A stretch of DNA of 64,000 bases from Dendrolimus kikuchii. Lineage: Eukaryota; Arthropoda; Insecta; Lepidoptera; Lasiocampidae. The notes under the pieces are model-generated. The model made no database searches. It was not told where the DNA came from and was given only the letters and a program-made list of their open reading frames with translations. Of the stretch, positions 10,301 through 22,049 are shown one piece after another; positions within the stretch are counted from its first letter, which is position 1; each line of letters begins with the position of its first letter. The translations under genes were made by a program, and so were the position numbers. Where the stretch lies: contig CM034413.1 in assembly GCA_019925095.2 (NCBI GenBank), positions 67,001-131,000 of the forward strand. The letters run 5' to 3'.

Positions 10301-13300
10301 GTGCTACACATAGGCCTAAGAAAATGAAGAAACTATTGTAATCTAAGATCTGGCTCAAAGGCCTAGCTGCCAAGTCATAAACCTAAATAATAATTATTAC
10401 CATTACTGGAGTTTGTGTCCTCAATAAATTGACATTATTTTGCCAATTACATGTTTCATTTACTTCATTATTTGTGTGCAGTAAGTGTTTTAGTGTGCCG
10501 CAATAGAGTCTTTGTGCTGCAGGGGTCCATGGCCCATCAACATTTCAAAAACCATAAATATGTGACAATTAACATGTGAAATATTCAATTAATAGGTGAA
10601 ATCATATTCTTTGCAGATGGCAGAAAGTCACGTTCTCGCAGCAGATCTGTGAGTAAATCATGTTGTAGCAAATAAGTTTTTATATTATACCTAATCATAT
10701 TGCGGCTTGGGAACCAAGGGAAAGTTGATTCTGACTAAATTGTTCTATTTTCTATACATTGATTGATGAAATGGTGCCCTCATGTGACCACACTTCATTT
10801 GAACTCACTCAATTTCACATTCAGACTGATTCGATTTATTGCGGTAAAATAATGTGCATTCCGAATATTAATTTATAGATGCCTATTAAAAATGTATTAT
10901 ATTATATTTTTCTATAAAGAGGTAACATTTGTGAGTTTGTGACGTTCTAGGGGGTAATCTCTGGATCTACTAAACCGGTTTTAAAAATTCTTTTACTGTT
11001 GAGAAGCTACGTAAACAGGGAGTGTCATAGGCTAGATAACATGACGCTATATACCACGGGAGCGGGACAGAGCGCGGGCGAAACCGCGCCGAGCCGCTAG
11101 TATGAATAAATTGAGATGAATTTTAATTAATGTATATAAAATAGAACATTGTGTTCAAAAAGAACCATTTCTCTTAGTTTGCTGTTTGTTTTGATCCTAT
11201 AAGTTACTCTACCTACTGGTGTATTAATATAGACGTTATTATTTTTTCGCTCTGTTGTTCGTGCCTACCCCGCAAGGGAACTGGCGTGAAGTTATGTATG
11301 ATCAAAACTACCAAACGTACCAAATCCACCAACCAAAACGTACCTAAACTACCACAATTATCTACCAATCAAAACTACCACAACTACCAAAACTACCACA
11401 ATTACCAAATCTACCAATCCAAACTACCACAACTACCAAAACCACCAAAACCACCACAACTAACAAAACTACCACAACTACCAAAACTACCACAACTACC
11501 AAAACTACCACAACTACCAATACTACCATTACTACCAAAACTACCACAACTACCGAAACTACCAACTCTACCAACCAAAACTACCACAACTACTAAAACT
11601 ACCACAACTACCAAATCTACCGAAACTACCAAATCCACCAACCAAAACTACCACAACTACCTAAACTACCACAATTACCAAATCTACCAATCAAAACTAC
11701 CACAACTACCAAATCTACCGAAACTACCAAATCCACCAACCAAAACTACCACAACTACCTAAACTACCACAATTACCAAATCTACCAATCAAAACTACCA
11801 CAACTACCAAAACTACTACAACTACCAAAACTACCACAACTACCACAATTACCAAAACTACCACAACTACCAAAACTACTACAACTACCACAACTAGCAA
11901 AACTACCGCAACTACCAAAACAACCGAATATACCAAATCAACCAACCAAAACTACCAAATCTACAAACCAAAACTATCACAACTATCAAAACTACACAAC
12001 TACCAAAATAACCGAATCTACCAAATGTACCAACCAAAACTACTATAACTACCAGCATAAACTACCGAAAATAGATACCAACCAAAACTACCACAACTAC
12101 CAAAACTGCCAAACAAAAGTACCAAAACTACCTAAACGACCAAAATATACAAAATGACGAAAATGGCAAATCACAAATAAAAACCTATCCTAGTTTCCGG
12201 GATAAACTTTACATAAATCTATCCCAAAATCTATCCCAGTATGCGGGATGAAAAGTATCCCTTGGCCACCCTCGGTATTCAAATTACATATGTACCGAGT
12301 ATCAGCCAAATCGGTCCAATAGTCTTTCCATAAAAGGATAACAAACAGAGAGACAAATATACTTTTATCCCGGATTTTGCCAACCAATGGCCAAATTGCA
12401 TGGGAGTTTTTGAGTTATTTCTTTGTTTTATTAAGCAGGTTATATATGGTTACAAACCTTCTTGATAAAGCTTTTTTCCCCACTTGAGAAATGTATGCTC
12501 TCCTTGATGCAGGTTGAGTCAGAATCTAAAATGTCCCACGACGGTTCCACACATTCAAAGAGGAATTCAAAGTCGCGCTCGCGTTCGCCGAGCGGATCGC
12601 GATCGCGCTCCAGTTCCAAGTCACGATCCCGCTCGAGGTCCAAGAGCGGCTCGCGCGCCTCCTCGCGCTCGGGCTCCCCGAAGTCGCCGAGACCGAGGAG
12701 CGGCTCCCGCGCCAAGTCCAGATCTCGGAGCAGCAGTCCCGCAAAGTCCAGGTCCCGAAGCGGGTCGCGAGCTAAGTCCCGCTCCCAGAGTGGCTCCCCG
12801 AACAGATCCAGGTCTCGCAGCGGATCCGCCAAATCGCGCTCCAGGAGCGGCTCTCGAGCCAAGTCTAGAAGTGCGTCTCCCAAGTCGCCGACCAGATCTA
12901 AGTCAAAAAGCAAATCCAGGTCTCGGAGTGGATCCCGGATGTCCCGATCCAAAAGCAGGTCCCCTTCACAGGATAAGATGGACGTCGACGGGGAGGGCGA
13001 CGCGAAGGCACAGCGTTCGCGCAGCTCATCCAAAGAGAAGACACAGAAAGAAACTTCTAGATCCAAGTCGCGCTCAAAGTCACCCGCCGGTACGTAGTTA
13101 TACCTAATGTGAAGTATTTTAGGGTTCTGAAATGCTACTTACTAAGAAATCACTTATTTTATTTTATACATATTCATTACCACCATTATTTTTTTAACAT
13201 ATTATTATGGGAGACACACCATGACACTGCAGCACTAGTACAAACTCAGCCATCTTTCACGAGTTCCCTATGAGCTCTATTTTTGTAGTGTGTGGTTTGT

Positions 13301-15201
13301 GATTAGGTACGGGTTGCACCAATCGTAATTCATGTTCTGGATAACGAATCCAGAGATAATGAGTGCCAAGATTGTCGTCAGTACTGTACTTCAATCATAC
13401 TCAAAAATAGTAGTGGCAGCGGGTATCTGAATAGTTGTTTGCTCGATAGGTTCACGCACCAGCCGCTCCAGGTCACGCTCCAAGTCGAGAGCATCCAGAT
13501 CCAAATCTAAATCTCGTTCACGTTCCAAGTCTGCAGAAAGAGGTAGTTATGTTTTTGAGATATGTATGCTTCCAAATGAATTGCTAACTAATCGATTTTA
13601 CATGTCGGACTCTTGTATTTTCAGATGACGGAAAGGAAAGGAAGAGCAGGTCGAGATCTAAATCGAGGTCTCGATCAAATTCACGGGCCAAATCTCGTTC
13701 GAAGTCAAAGTCTCGATCGAGGTCCAAGTCCCGATCGAAATCCAAGTCACGGTCGAGATCCAAGTCGGGATCGAGGGCGAAATCGCGTTCGAGGTCTAAA
13801 TCGGGATCGAGACTTAAATCTCGTTCGAGATCCAAGTCTCGGTCTAGGTCGAAATCTAGATCTAGATCAAAATCAGGGGTTAGATCGAGATCTGGTTCTA
13901 GGGCTAAATCAAGGTCAAAATCTAGATCGAGGTCGAAATCTCGTTCTAGATCTGGCTCTAGGGCTAAGTCTCGATCCAGGTCCGGCTCGAGGTCGCGATC
14001 TCGATCAAAGTCTCGCTCGCGCTCGAGGTCCGGTTCGGCCAAGTCGAAGTCGCGCTCCCGCTCCCGCTCCCGCTCCAGCTCGCGCTCCGGCTCCGGGTCG
14101 CCTTCGCGGCGCAGCAAGAAGCGCCGCGCCGCGGTGCGCCTCGCCTCCGACGACGAGGGCGAGGGCGAGGGTGGGGAGGGAGGCGTGGGTGCGGGTGCGG
14201 GCGCGGGCGCCGGCGAGGGCGGTGCGGAGGGAGGGGCGCCGGCGCCGGCGCCGCCCGTGAAGGCGCAGGCGCACGTCGAAGACGACTCGTCCGACGACGA
14301 GATCGCGCCGGACTCGAAGAGCGCGGAGATGGCGGGCGGCATGAGCGACTTCGAGCTGATGCTGGCGCGCAAGCGCGAGGAGCGTCGCGGGCGGCGGCGG
14401 CGGCGCGACATCGACATCATCAACGACAACGACGACCTGATCGCGGCGCTGCTGCAGCAGATGCGCGCCGCCGCCGACGAGGACCGCGAGCTCAACAAGC
14501 GCAACCAGCCGGCGGTGCGCAAGGTGTCGCTGCTGAAGCGCGCCATGTCGCAGCTCATCAAGCGCGACCTGCAGCTGGCCTTCCTCGAGCACAACGTGCT
14601 CAACGTGCTCTGCGACTGGCTGGCGCCGATGCCCAACCGCGCGCTGCCCTGCCTGCTCATCCGCGAGAGCATCCTCAAGCTGCTCATGGACTTCCCGCAG
14701 ATCGACAAGTCGCTGCTGAAGCAGTCGGGCATCGGCAAGGCGGTCATGTACCTCTACAAGCACCCCAAGGAGACGAAGGCGAACCGCGAGCGCGCCGGCC
14801 GCCTCATCTCGGAGTGGGCGCGGCCCATCTTCAACCTCTCCACCGACTTCAAGGCGATGACGCGCGAGGAGCGGCAGGCGCGCGACGAGGCCATGGCGGG
14901 CACGCGCCCGCGCGACGAGCCCGGGCCCTCCAAGCGCGCGCGCGCCGACCAGCCCCCGGACAAGGTGGCGCGCCCCGGGGAGCCCGGCTGGGTCAGCCGC
15001 GCCCGCGTGCCGCTGCCCTCCAACAAGGACTACGTCTACCGGCCCAAGTCCACCTGCGAGGTGGACATGTCCCGCATGAGCAAGAAGAAGATGAGCCGCT
15101 ACGAGAAGCAGATGAAGCGGTTCATAGACCAGAAGCGGATGAAGAGCGGTTCCAGGCGGGCCGTCGAGATCTCCATCGAGGGGCGCAAGATGGCGCTTTA
15201 G
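7309..15201 (+). CDS. IWS1: IWS1 (Spn1) transcription elongation factor, complete
   Basis: Five exons: 7309-7324, 10617-10648, 12513-13089, 13450-13542 and 13625-15201, all with GT-AG junctions and compatible phases (1, 0, 1, 1). Total 2295 nt, 764 residues plus TAG. The start has a good context (ACAATGG) and donor GTAAGT follows 16 nt later. Residues ~12-405 are Arg/Ser/Lys repeats; ~410-465 are acidic/Gly/Ala-rich with SDDE patches; ~490-500 are basic (RGRRRRRD, likely nuclear localisation). Residues ~509-645 form the conserved TFIIS N-terminal-type helical domain, with [16 protein letters not shown] and ISEWARPIF matching human IWS1. Known role: IWS1/Spn1 binds Spt6 on elongating RNA polymerase II and links elongation to mRNA processing and H3K36 methylation. 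Length is close to human IWS1 (~819 aa). The arginine-serine N-terminus is unusual compared with the acidic vertebrate one. Divergent neighbour of syntaxin-17. Confidence 0.93.
7970..8385 (+). pseudogene. hAT transposase C-terminal remnant
   Basis: Plus-strand fragments read [18 protein letters not shown], a segment around [17 protein letters not shown], and [14 protein letters not shown] followed by a [13 protein letters not shown] end. These match the hAT dimerisation region of ZBED/SCAND3-like transposases. In-frame stops and frame changes separate the blocks. Confidence 0.7.
8555..9500 (-). pseudogene. Mariner transposase, broken
   Basis: The minus strand carries an N-terminal helix-turn-helix remnant ([26 protein letters not shown]) at 9407-9222, then the catalytic core with [10 protein letters not shown] and [13 protein letters not shown] at 8870-8680. 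The spacing of the last two aspartates is 34 residues, the mariner D34D signature. A TAA stop precedes the core and the region between the two blocks is shifted. No confident inverted repeats. Inserted inside the hAT remnant. Confidence 0.82.
9943..9970. repeat. Perfect 28-bp palindrome
   Basis: TCAAATACATACAT followed by its exact reverse complement, 2 bp outside the hAT right end. Confidence 0.95.
10925..11105 (+). repeat. Helitron-like dispersed repeat in IWS1 intron 2
   Basis: Related to 22895-23130; ends GCGCCGAGCCGCTAGTATGA. Confidence 0.4.
11248..11300 (+). mobile_element. RTE 3' fragment in IWS1 intron 2
   Basis: Plus-strand copy of the RTE C-terminal codons with a short GTTATGTATG tail. 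The minisatellite begins at its end. Confidence 0.75.
11304..12140 (+). repeat. ACCAAAACT/ACCACAACT minisatellite in IWS1 intron 2
   Basis: About 0.8 kb of imperfect 9-bp units (ACCAAAACT, ACCACAACT, ACCAAATCT), with higher-order blocks of ~100 bp repeated near 11620-11800. It starts where an RTE 3' fragment ends. The long open frames on both strands (Leu-Pro-Lys or Val-rich) are by-products of the repeat. Confidence 0.93.
12180..12395 (-). repeat. CTATCCC-type dispersed repeat in IWS1 intron 2
   Basis: Repeated CTATCCC/CCGGGATAAA with ACCGAGTATCAGCCAAATCG and AAAGGATAACAAACAG, a common lepidopteran repeat layout. Confidence 0.4.
12513..13089 (+). CDS. IWS1: IWS1 exon 3, arginine-serine repeat exon
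   Basis: The acceptor is the CAG after a short pyrimidine run and the donor is GTACGT. It encodes 192 codons, mostly SRS, KSRS and GSRAKSRS units in irregular tandem, then a short charged break ([14 protein letters not shown]) before more RS. The opposite strand is open for about 200 codons only because it is the complement of the repeat. Confidence 0.9.
13625..15201 (+). CDS. IWS1: IWS1 terminal exon with TFIIS N-terminal-like domain
   Basis: Begins after TTTTCAG in phase 1 and ends at TAG 15199-15201. The first ~400 nt continue the RS repeat with AT-ending codons; from about 14010 the exon becomes very GC-rich. The helical domain ([11 protein letters not shown] to IFNLSTDF) and the conserved [11 protein letters not shown] segment lie at roughly 14425-14890. 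The C-terminus is basic ([19 protein letters not shown]). Confidence 0.92.
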
Positions 15202-16550
15202 AGCGCCCCGGCCACCCGCGTGATAGCGCACCGCCGCCCCCCGAGCCTACGCCACGGCGCCGGGTTCCCATGTCTTGCTGTCCATTCACCTGCGTTACTT
15301 CTGGGGCCCAGTTCTGCTCTTTCGAGTGTCTTGGTTGCGGTAGTATCAAAAACTCGTGTTTTTCTAATTCCACAATATCTTTTCGATATCGTAGTAGTGG
15401 AATTAGCAAAAGTGGCATTAGCCGAAGCAAATATTAAAAAGCTACCAACATTTTTAAATATGAATGGCATGTGACGGGCACGTTTTTGACAATATAGCAA
15501 TAGCAGAATTAGGCCCCTGGTTAAATGGACATAATTCCCGAATCATGTCAATTTTACTACTAATAAAGATAGTGAGCACAATGGACAGTGATATATGGAA
15601 GCCCCGTTGGTCGTGTGGTGCTCGTGACCGACTCCAAAGACGACCTGCCATCGAGGACAAGGTGGCGGCCGCCGTTTCCTTGCTATCCTTTTCAAAAGTA
15701 AAATGTAAGTTTTGCATTTTTGTAAATCGATATGCGGTTTCTTGTCGGGGAAACCATTTTCGCAGGAAGTTTTGTACATTCTTACTATTCTAGTTATGTA
15801 GGATAAATTACCGTATTATATAATTGTCTGCGATTTTGGATGGAAATAGTATCGCTTGTTGCTGCATAACTTCGGTCAGAACATTCTTATGTTAATATTA
15901 AGACATTAGGATGGCTAAAATGGCCACTTTTGCAATTAATAATGGTCACAAGTGTCAAAATAACCTTATGCCACGTGTTACACTTAACACTATATCTAGA
16001 CACTTGTCAATTTCACTAACGTGTTATCCAAAAGTGGCCATCTAAGTCCCCGGTTCGGTGAAAACGACGATGCGTATCCATTCAATAAGAGTAGCGTATA
16101 TTTCGATTGTAAAATAATTAGTCTTGTGTAAATGCCAATACAAAGACAAGCATAGAAGTGCACTATAGTGCATTAAGCATAAGTGTGCATCGCGACGGTG
16201 GCGCCTCGTTCGCTTTCGTGTTGACAAATGCACTACATTTCTGTCAACGCCTTCAAACGGTCGAGTCGAAGCTGTTGATTATGTACAGGTTACTGAAATA
16301 TTTCCTGTATTTTTAATTAAATAACGAAATAATCAAAGCCTAAATTGTTAATATAATTCTTTTTCAAGAACCAACAAACCGACGCCAGCTAATACTGGAC
16401 GAACTGTATATTCGGCTATACTTTGTAAAATGTGGCTTCTCAACTCTATGACAGATGTCAAAATGACTTCACTGTGGATGCCTATGTATGAATTGTGCGA
16501 TTGTATTACCATCATTATCGGTGTCTGTTTTTATGTTTGAGCTAGTGGCT
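15202..16550. other. IWS1 3'UTR and downstream flank
   Basis: The first few hundred bases should be 3'UTR. Beyond 15600 I see no gene, repeat family or strong structure. Confidence 0.5.
15562..15567 (+). promoter_or_regulatory. Candidate poly(A) signal AATAAA for IWS1
   Basis: First canonical AATAAA after the IWS1 stop, about 360 nt downstream. A variant ATTAAA lies earlier at 15433-15438. Which one is used, if either, cannot be told from sequence. Confidence 0.3.
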
Positions 16551-16552
16551 AG

Positions 16553-16853
16553 TGGAGTACAGCAGACAGGTTGATGGTCATATCGTGACACACTTAGGGC
16601 AATTTGCAACACCAAAAGTGCTACCAACGTGCTGCCGCTCTCTAAAGGGAGTCTGGAACCTGAGAACTGATGCCGGGACACAATTCAAGGTTCTTATGGC
16701 GGCATGCTCTAGACTCTAGAGTCTAGACCAAGGTGTTGGACATCTAGACGGGCAAATACCCAAATAGTAACCTGGTTGAGTGTTGTTTTCTCGCCTCTTA
16801 CGATACGCCGCTGTAATTAGTATTCTTTCTCCATTCGTGCGTGGAATGTAATA
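16553..16853 (-). mobile_element. CR1-tailed SINE-like element, degenerate
   Basis: Old minus copy with an insertion of CTAGACTCTAGAGTCTAG, a local palindrome near 16710-16730. Confidence 0.65.
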
Positions 16854-16859
16854 TAAAAT

Positions 16860-19090
16860 AGAATATTTTGTTTTTTCTTCTATAGTTAATACGGGTGATA
16901 GCTTGTCCATTACTCGATGTTTTGGTAATGATCTACATGATTATGATTGACATTGGAACGTCGCCATTACGGCGAGCCACTAGAAATCAAGTTGAAAATA
17001 TTACAAAAAATGAGTTTAAACATAAACATGACTACGGATAAGCTAAATCTTACAGGGCAAATTATTATAATAAATGTATACGTGTTTTGTTATAAGAAAA
17101 TTGAAAGTGTGTATAGTGTACCAGCAAAACTTATATGCGTGTTTGAAGTTCGTATACGTTATTGCGCAGAACACAATTTTGAAGAACACAGACTAAGTCG
17201 AGAGGGAAAAGTATTGCGCTCTCGTTCGACCGCTTTCCTGACTCGCATGCCATCTCTGTCACACAATCTCCGTAACGTGTAAAAACGTTAATATTTAACT
17301 AGACCTGCCCAAACTCACGGAACTAACTTCAATCCAAGCGCATTCAAGTTTTACGCATACTTTGACTGTAGGTATTTAATTGTTTAAACTTAAACATCTA
17401 GGGGCCCTTTACTGTGAATCGGTTTATGGCCGATTCCTATAATTCGCTAACCGTTCGTTAGTCTTGAGAATGATTAGTAAGATGCAGGAACCGGTCATAA
17501 TTCCTCTTTGTCTCTGAATAAGTAATTCATTCATGTTGTATTTAAATTTATTTTTTAATGATTCTCGTTCAATTACTTACCTTTGAGATGTTATTGTTTC
17601 TATGATTTTGTAAATGGTGTGTTTCTACCTCTGAAATCTCACCATGTGTACAGGCCACAATTCGGACCTTGATTTTTTTGTTGCATATTCGGTCTCCGTC
17701 TGCGTTAAATTATTATTTCTTTAACGAAACAAGGTTGTGTGTAATCCACGTGTAAATTAGCGTGTTAATTAAATTAAGTTGACTACAAAAGTTATTGATA
17801 TTTTAAATACATTGACGTCGATTGGGCAACAGTGACAGTAGTCGCCTTGCGTCGATACGTGTTTGGGTTCGATCCCAGGAAGAATATGTAGTGATATATC
17901 TGATGCGACTGAGATATCCGGGAGGTGAATTTATGGTGATTCGAGTTTATGACTTATTAATAATTACTGTTTTTGAGTCTAGGAAACGAAGTTTTTAATT
18001 AAGTATGGCAACATTAAAATTCATGTTAATAAAACATAGTTTTGTCACTTTTTTTTACTTTATGGTTTGGCTATCAAAGTGTATAGATGACATTATGTTG
18101 TGATAAATGGCATGGAATCGATATGTCATTAATATCTATTTTTAGATACGAAAGTCGCGGGGACTCGTTGACAGTGAGAATAGAACAGAGCACTAAGTTA
18201 GGTTAGCTTCAGACCAAAGCGTGACAGAACTGATTAGTAACCATTTATTCAATTGATAACGATTTAAAAGATATTCGGTTGTGACACTCGCCGGCCGTTG
18301 TCGCGCCCGCTTGCTCGGCTAGTGCTCGGCTTTTGTTTATATTTTTGGACTTCTTTGAATGCTTTTACGTTGACTACTGGCCATCTTCTGAATTTTAATT
18401 GGATTTCTCAAATTTAAACTTATGATGTAATTAGTGAAAAAATAAGCGAAAAAATAATTTCCTGGACATAGGGGTTGCAAAAGTGGTGCGTATCCGTCTA
18501 CACACCCCTCCGCCCTCCACTTCTTGAAATTTACGTCCCGGATATCTTATATTTTTACCGATGTATGTTGCACGCAACTAATTGTTGAATGCGCGTATAG
18601 AGAGAGGCTTACTCGCACTTAATGAAACGTACAAGTGATGCCAATATTAACGCATCGTAGGTCACGATCTCGTCACCCGTCTTTCCATTATTATAATCTG
18701 CTGAAAGTACAATTTTAATACTTTTAAAATGTACAAATATGTAGTAAGCGCAAAAGTCCACGTGGCCTAATTGAATTATTCAACTATCATTGCGTTGATA
18801 ATGTACGCGCACTAAGTATTGTGAAGATTGCACATTTTGATTGTTTCATCTGTAATATAGACCTTGGGACCCTCGAAATGTTTATGCGAGAATGTGGAGG
18901 GTTGTTTAGACTAGGAGTTTGTTAAGTTGTATGTCAAAAATTGATTATCTCGACATGAGAAATTACTTTATACATTTTTCATCAACACTGACAATAATTA
19001 CGATGAATTTGATGATTTTACTCTTGTCAGAATTTGATGAGCAATATCTGCTCTGCGCGCAAGGTGCTATGACCCGTCGGTTAGGAGCAA
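16860..19090. other. AT-rich intergenic DNA
   Basis: No convincing gene. A lone B-box-like GGGTTCGATCCC at 17866 may mark an old tRNA-derived SINE. Confidence 0.5.
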
Positions 19091-19092
19091 TT

Positions 19093-19196
19093 GTCCGGCC
19101 ACAAAAAAGTGACTCTGTACTTTTGACCAGATCCATCTAATATATTTGCTCGGGTCTGATCTGGTCAAAAGTACGGACCACTTTTTTTCTGGGCTA
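19093..19196. mobile_element. MITE-like inverted repeat
   Basis: Arms of ~37 bp (about 31 matching) share GTACTTTTGACCAGATC and an AAAAAAGTG edge, with a 24-bp centre. Confidence 0.6.
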
Positions 19197-19640
19197 GTGT
19201 TATTAATCATCTTATAGTTGATACAGTTAAGTTGGCACTTGTACGCAGTTATAACTGGAACTAATCTTATATTTCCCCTTATGACGAGTAAGTTTAGAGG
19301 CTTTTAGAAGATGTTAAAATTAGTATTGTCAAATCAGTGTATTTAAGAAAAGTTTGATCGACTTTATTAATTAAAAAATCTTTCTAAATTACCCAGCATT
19401 TACAGCTGTTGAATTTCACTCGGCACAGGACGTCAATTCCTTAATTTATTACGATTTTTTTAAACAAATGATATATTTCTGCGTAATGCAGATGGAGCTT
19501 TGCTACGAATTCGTTAGTAATACTTCGGAACTGAAATCCATGTGAACTACGATGTGAATGTTGGCAATTAAATCGCTCTATGTCTGCAGTTGCTTCTTAC
19601 CAAAAGCCTTAATAATCATAGCGATTCTTCATTTATTGGT

Positions 19641-19726
19641 CAGGAAAAGCAAATTTAATACTAAGTGCTCATCTCATGGTACTTGTACTGTAATATGAGC
19701 ACTTAGTATCAAATTTGCTTTTCCTG
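19641..19726. repeat. Near-perfect 32-bp inverted repeat with 22-nt loop
   Basis: Left arm starts CAGGAAAAGCAAATTTAATA, right arm ends AAATTTGCTTTTCCTG; one mismatch in 32. Could be a foldback MITE or a small-RNA precursor. Confidence 0.85.
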
Positions 19727-20261
19727 TAGCCATTAAGATCCAGGTTAACAATATTCTAATTTAAAATTAATATACACTGATCCCTAATAATTGCACAAGC
19801 TAATCCGGCACGAAGGATCAACATTTTAAGAGGCACCTGCAGATGTAAATATGTATAATTATAGTGTGGAGTCAAATGAAATTGCAATAAACGTCCTTAA
19901 CCGTATTATCCGAAAGTAATGAGTGTTGTGGTCATGATGATGCCACTCTATATTAATGTGAATCTTGCAAGTGGGCCTTCAGGGCCAAATTCTAAACTAT
20001 ACGGAATAGCTACAAACCCTCAAAGGAGATTCGAGGTCGTTTTTGAGGAAAACTAAAATGGTATTATTAGATTTTTGAAAAATCATTTACCCCTGTCAGG
20101 ACTGGAAGCGACTGATTTAAAACAAAATAAAATTATTGTAACAAATTTTAGTGTGAAGCCCGGATTTGGCCTCGAAAGCTCCTTTCAAATTTCATTCATA
20201 CGTGTAGCCAAAACATGGTTATACGGCAAAGACCACAGAGGGTAAAGTTCCCCTCACGGTA

Positions 20262-20405
20262 ACGTACAGATCCCAGATTCCTGGCATGGTATATTTCGGA
20301 AACGGACTCCGCGATTTACTATGGTCTGGGTGTTTGGGATCGGCCCTAGAGTGATCTGTTGTATATTGCCCATAATATAACTTTCTTAGCTTAGGGATTA
20401 CGATG
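20262..20405 (+). mobile_element. tRNA-derived SINE, head missing
   Basis: Starts at AGATTCCTGGCATGG; only the body and 3' end remain. Confidence 0.6.
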
Positions 20406-20924
20406 TGTGTGTTGGTCTATTGACTTATTATTATTTAGCCGCGTTAGCAGATAAACAATATTTTTCCGCAAAGGTGGCTGGCGAAGGTCACGGAGTGGTC
20501 GAGCTCGGGCGACCGTTTGCCTTCAACAGAATTGCATTTTATGCAAAATCTTACATAAAGCTTACATTCAATTACGTCCTATCAACATGTTTATTTTGTA
20601 AACTCGAATGGCCATATTAATACTAGTTTGGCCACTTAGATCTCGTGGCTTTAATTATGACTGAAACGTGTTTATTGAAATTATTTTTGTTTTAGGAATA
20701 TTTCGAAATTTTTATTTTTATACGAATTACGTTCAGTCAACACATTATTCTTGGATTAATTATGACATATTTGTGTGCTCGTACACACGGAGCAGCATGG
20801 TTACCCATTCATATTGATAGTAGGCACAATAAGATGTTGTACAACATATTATTTTTATTAGAATACTTTCAAACATCATAGAGGAAGATTTATTTGTGTT
20901 TTCATTAGTTTAATGGTGCGGCTT

Positions 20925-21125
20925 CATCTGCGATAGTGTTAAAGATTTAGACTGGCCGAATCAACCTTATTTAAAGCGCTAAAAGGTAGCGCCGTTAAGT
21001 CATAGCTACATTAGTCTATACATTATCTATTAATATTGAACGTCATTAACAATTTCGCGTTTCAAATAAAGCATTAAAACCCATCGCCATGTCTGCGTGA
21101 AACCGCCTAAATCCGTAACACAGTC
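20925..21125. repeat. Dispersed repeat (three copies in window)
   Basis: Shares TAACGTCATTAACAAT-like and GCCAT.TCTGCGTGAA.C.GCCTAA segments with 54145-54310, and the first segment in inverse orientation with 24672-24790. Confidence 0.5.
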
Positions 21126-21787
21126 GCAGATGAAGCGATACAATGAAAGAGGCATATGTCATTTATGTTTTACTCTAACTTTGGCATTTTGGTTCTGTTG
21201 CACCCTTTGCCAAGGGGCAACGGCGTCGGCTTAAAGCTATTATTAAACTACACTGATGTTCGGATCTTTCTACTAAATCAGGGTGGTGTAATAAGTCTTT
21301 AATGATTGATTGGACGCAATCCTCCGACGACAAATTTGAAGTATTAGTGAACAATGGTATATCTACGCACATTGCATCTCTATTTAATTCTCCTCTATGC
21401 ATGTCGACTATTGCTAATGATTACACTTGTCAATGGGCCAGTTCATTATCTTGCTATCCGTTTACTTGCCTAACCACCGGTTGAATTAATAGTAAGGCAA
21501 ATGAACGGTCGGCAAAATATAGGAAACGGCCAAATATCGTTCTGTGTATGCGGGTAGCACTCGTGGCTATGGACAGACGTCGCATCTCGATCCGACAATC
21601 GTGAGGTGCCACTTCAAACATTGAGATTAGTAAATAAACTCATCGATTCAAGATGTTGTTTTATTTCGTCGTATATATACATTGGACACTAGTTCGCATC
21701 CGGCTCGAAGGACCACGTATGTGGAGTTTTAACACATTAATATCTATTATTATAATTATATACATTCATAAAGATAAATATAATAGT

Positions 21788-22020
21788 CGTGGTAGCGTAA
21801 TGACCTGCGCACGCGTCCCAGACTCAAAGGCAAAGACATTGCGGGATATTCTGGCCGGAACGCAGGCTTTTTCTGACCTAATGTGCATTTTGTTACAATT
21901 ATCACGCGCTAAAAACGGTGAAGGAAAACATCGTGACGGGTCAAATCTACCAAGGCGCCTTAGACAAGTGTGGCGGGTATACTGTCCGTTCCCCTTATAA
22001 TGGGAGGCCCGAACCCAACA
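21788..22020 (+). mobile_element. Second tRNA-type SINE family, plus copy
   Basis: GTGGTAGCGTAATGACCTGCG head, GGTGAAGGAAAACATCGTGA body, and a GCCCGAACCCAACAGTGG end. Confidence 0.5.
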
Positions 22021-22049
22021 GTGGTATATTTATGGGTTGTTATTATCTA

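Noticed and set aside
11286..11762. 158-codon Leu-Pro-Lys frame and Val-rich antisense frames
   Set aside because: Pure by-products of a 9-bp repeat; a multiple of three cannot introduce stops.
11304..12140. CRISPR-like array
   Set aside because: No unique spacers; continuous 9-bp repeat in a eukaryotic intron.
12440..13066. 208-codon minus-strand open frame opposite IWS1 exon 3
   Set aside because: Complement of the RS repeat.
13584..14747. 387-codon minus-strand open frame
   Set aside because: Asp/Leu/Arg repeats are the complement of RS codons in IWS1; no independent evidence.
14005..15231. 408-codon minus-strand open frame opposite the IWS1 terminal exon
   Set aside because: Antisense of a GC-rich coding exon; composition is Arg/Leu/His/Ala-rich and shows no family features, while the plus strand is clearly IWS1.
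16947..17282. 111-codon plus-strand frame
   Set aside because: AT-rich codon content, no recognisable domain or splice signals.
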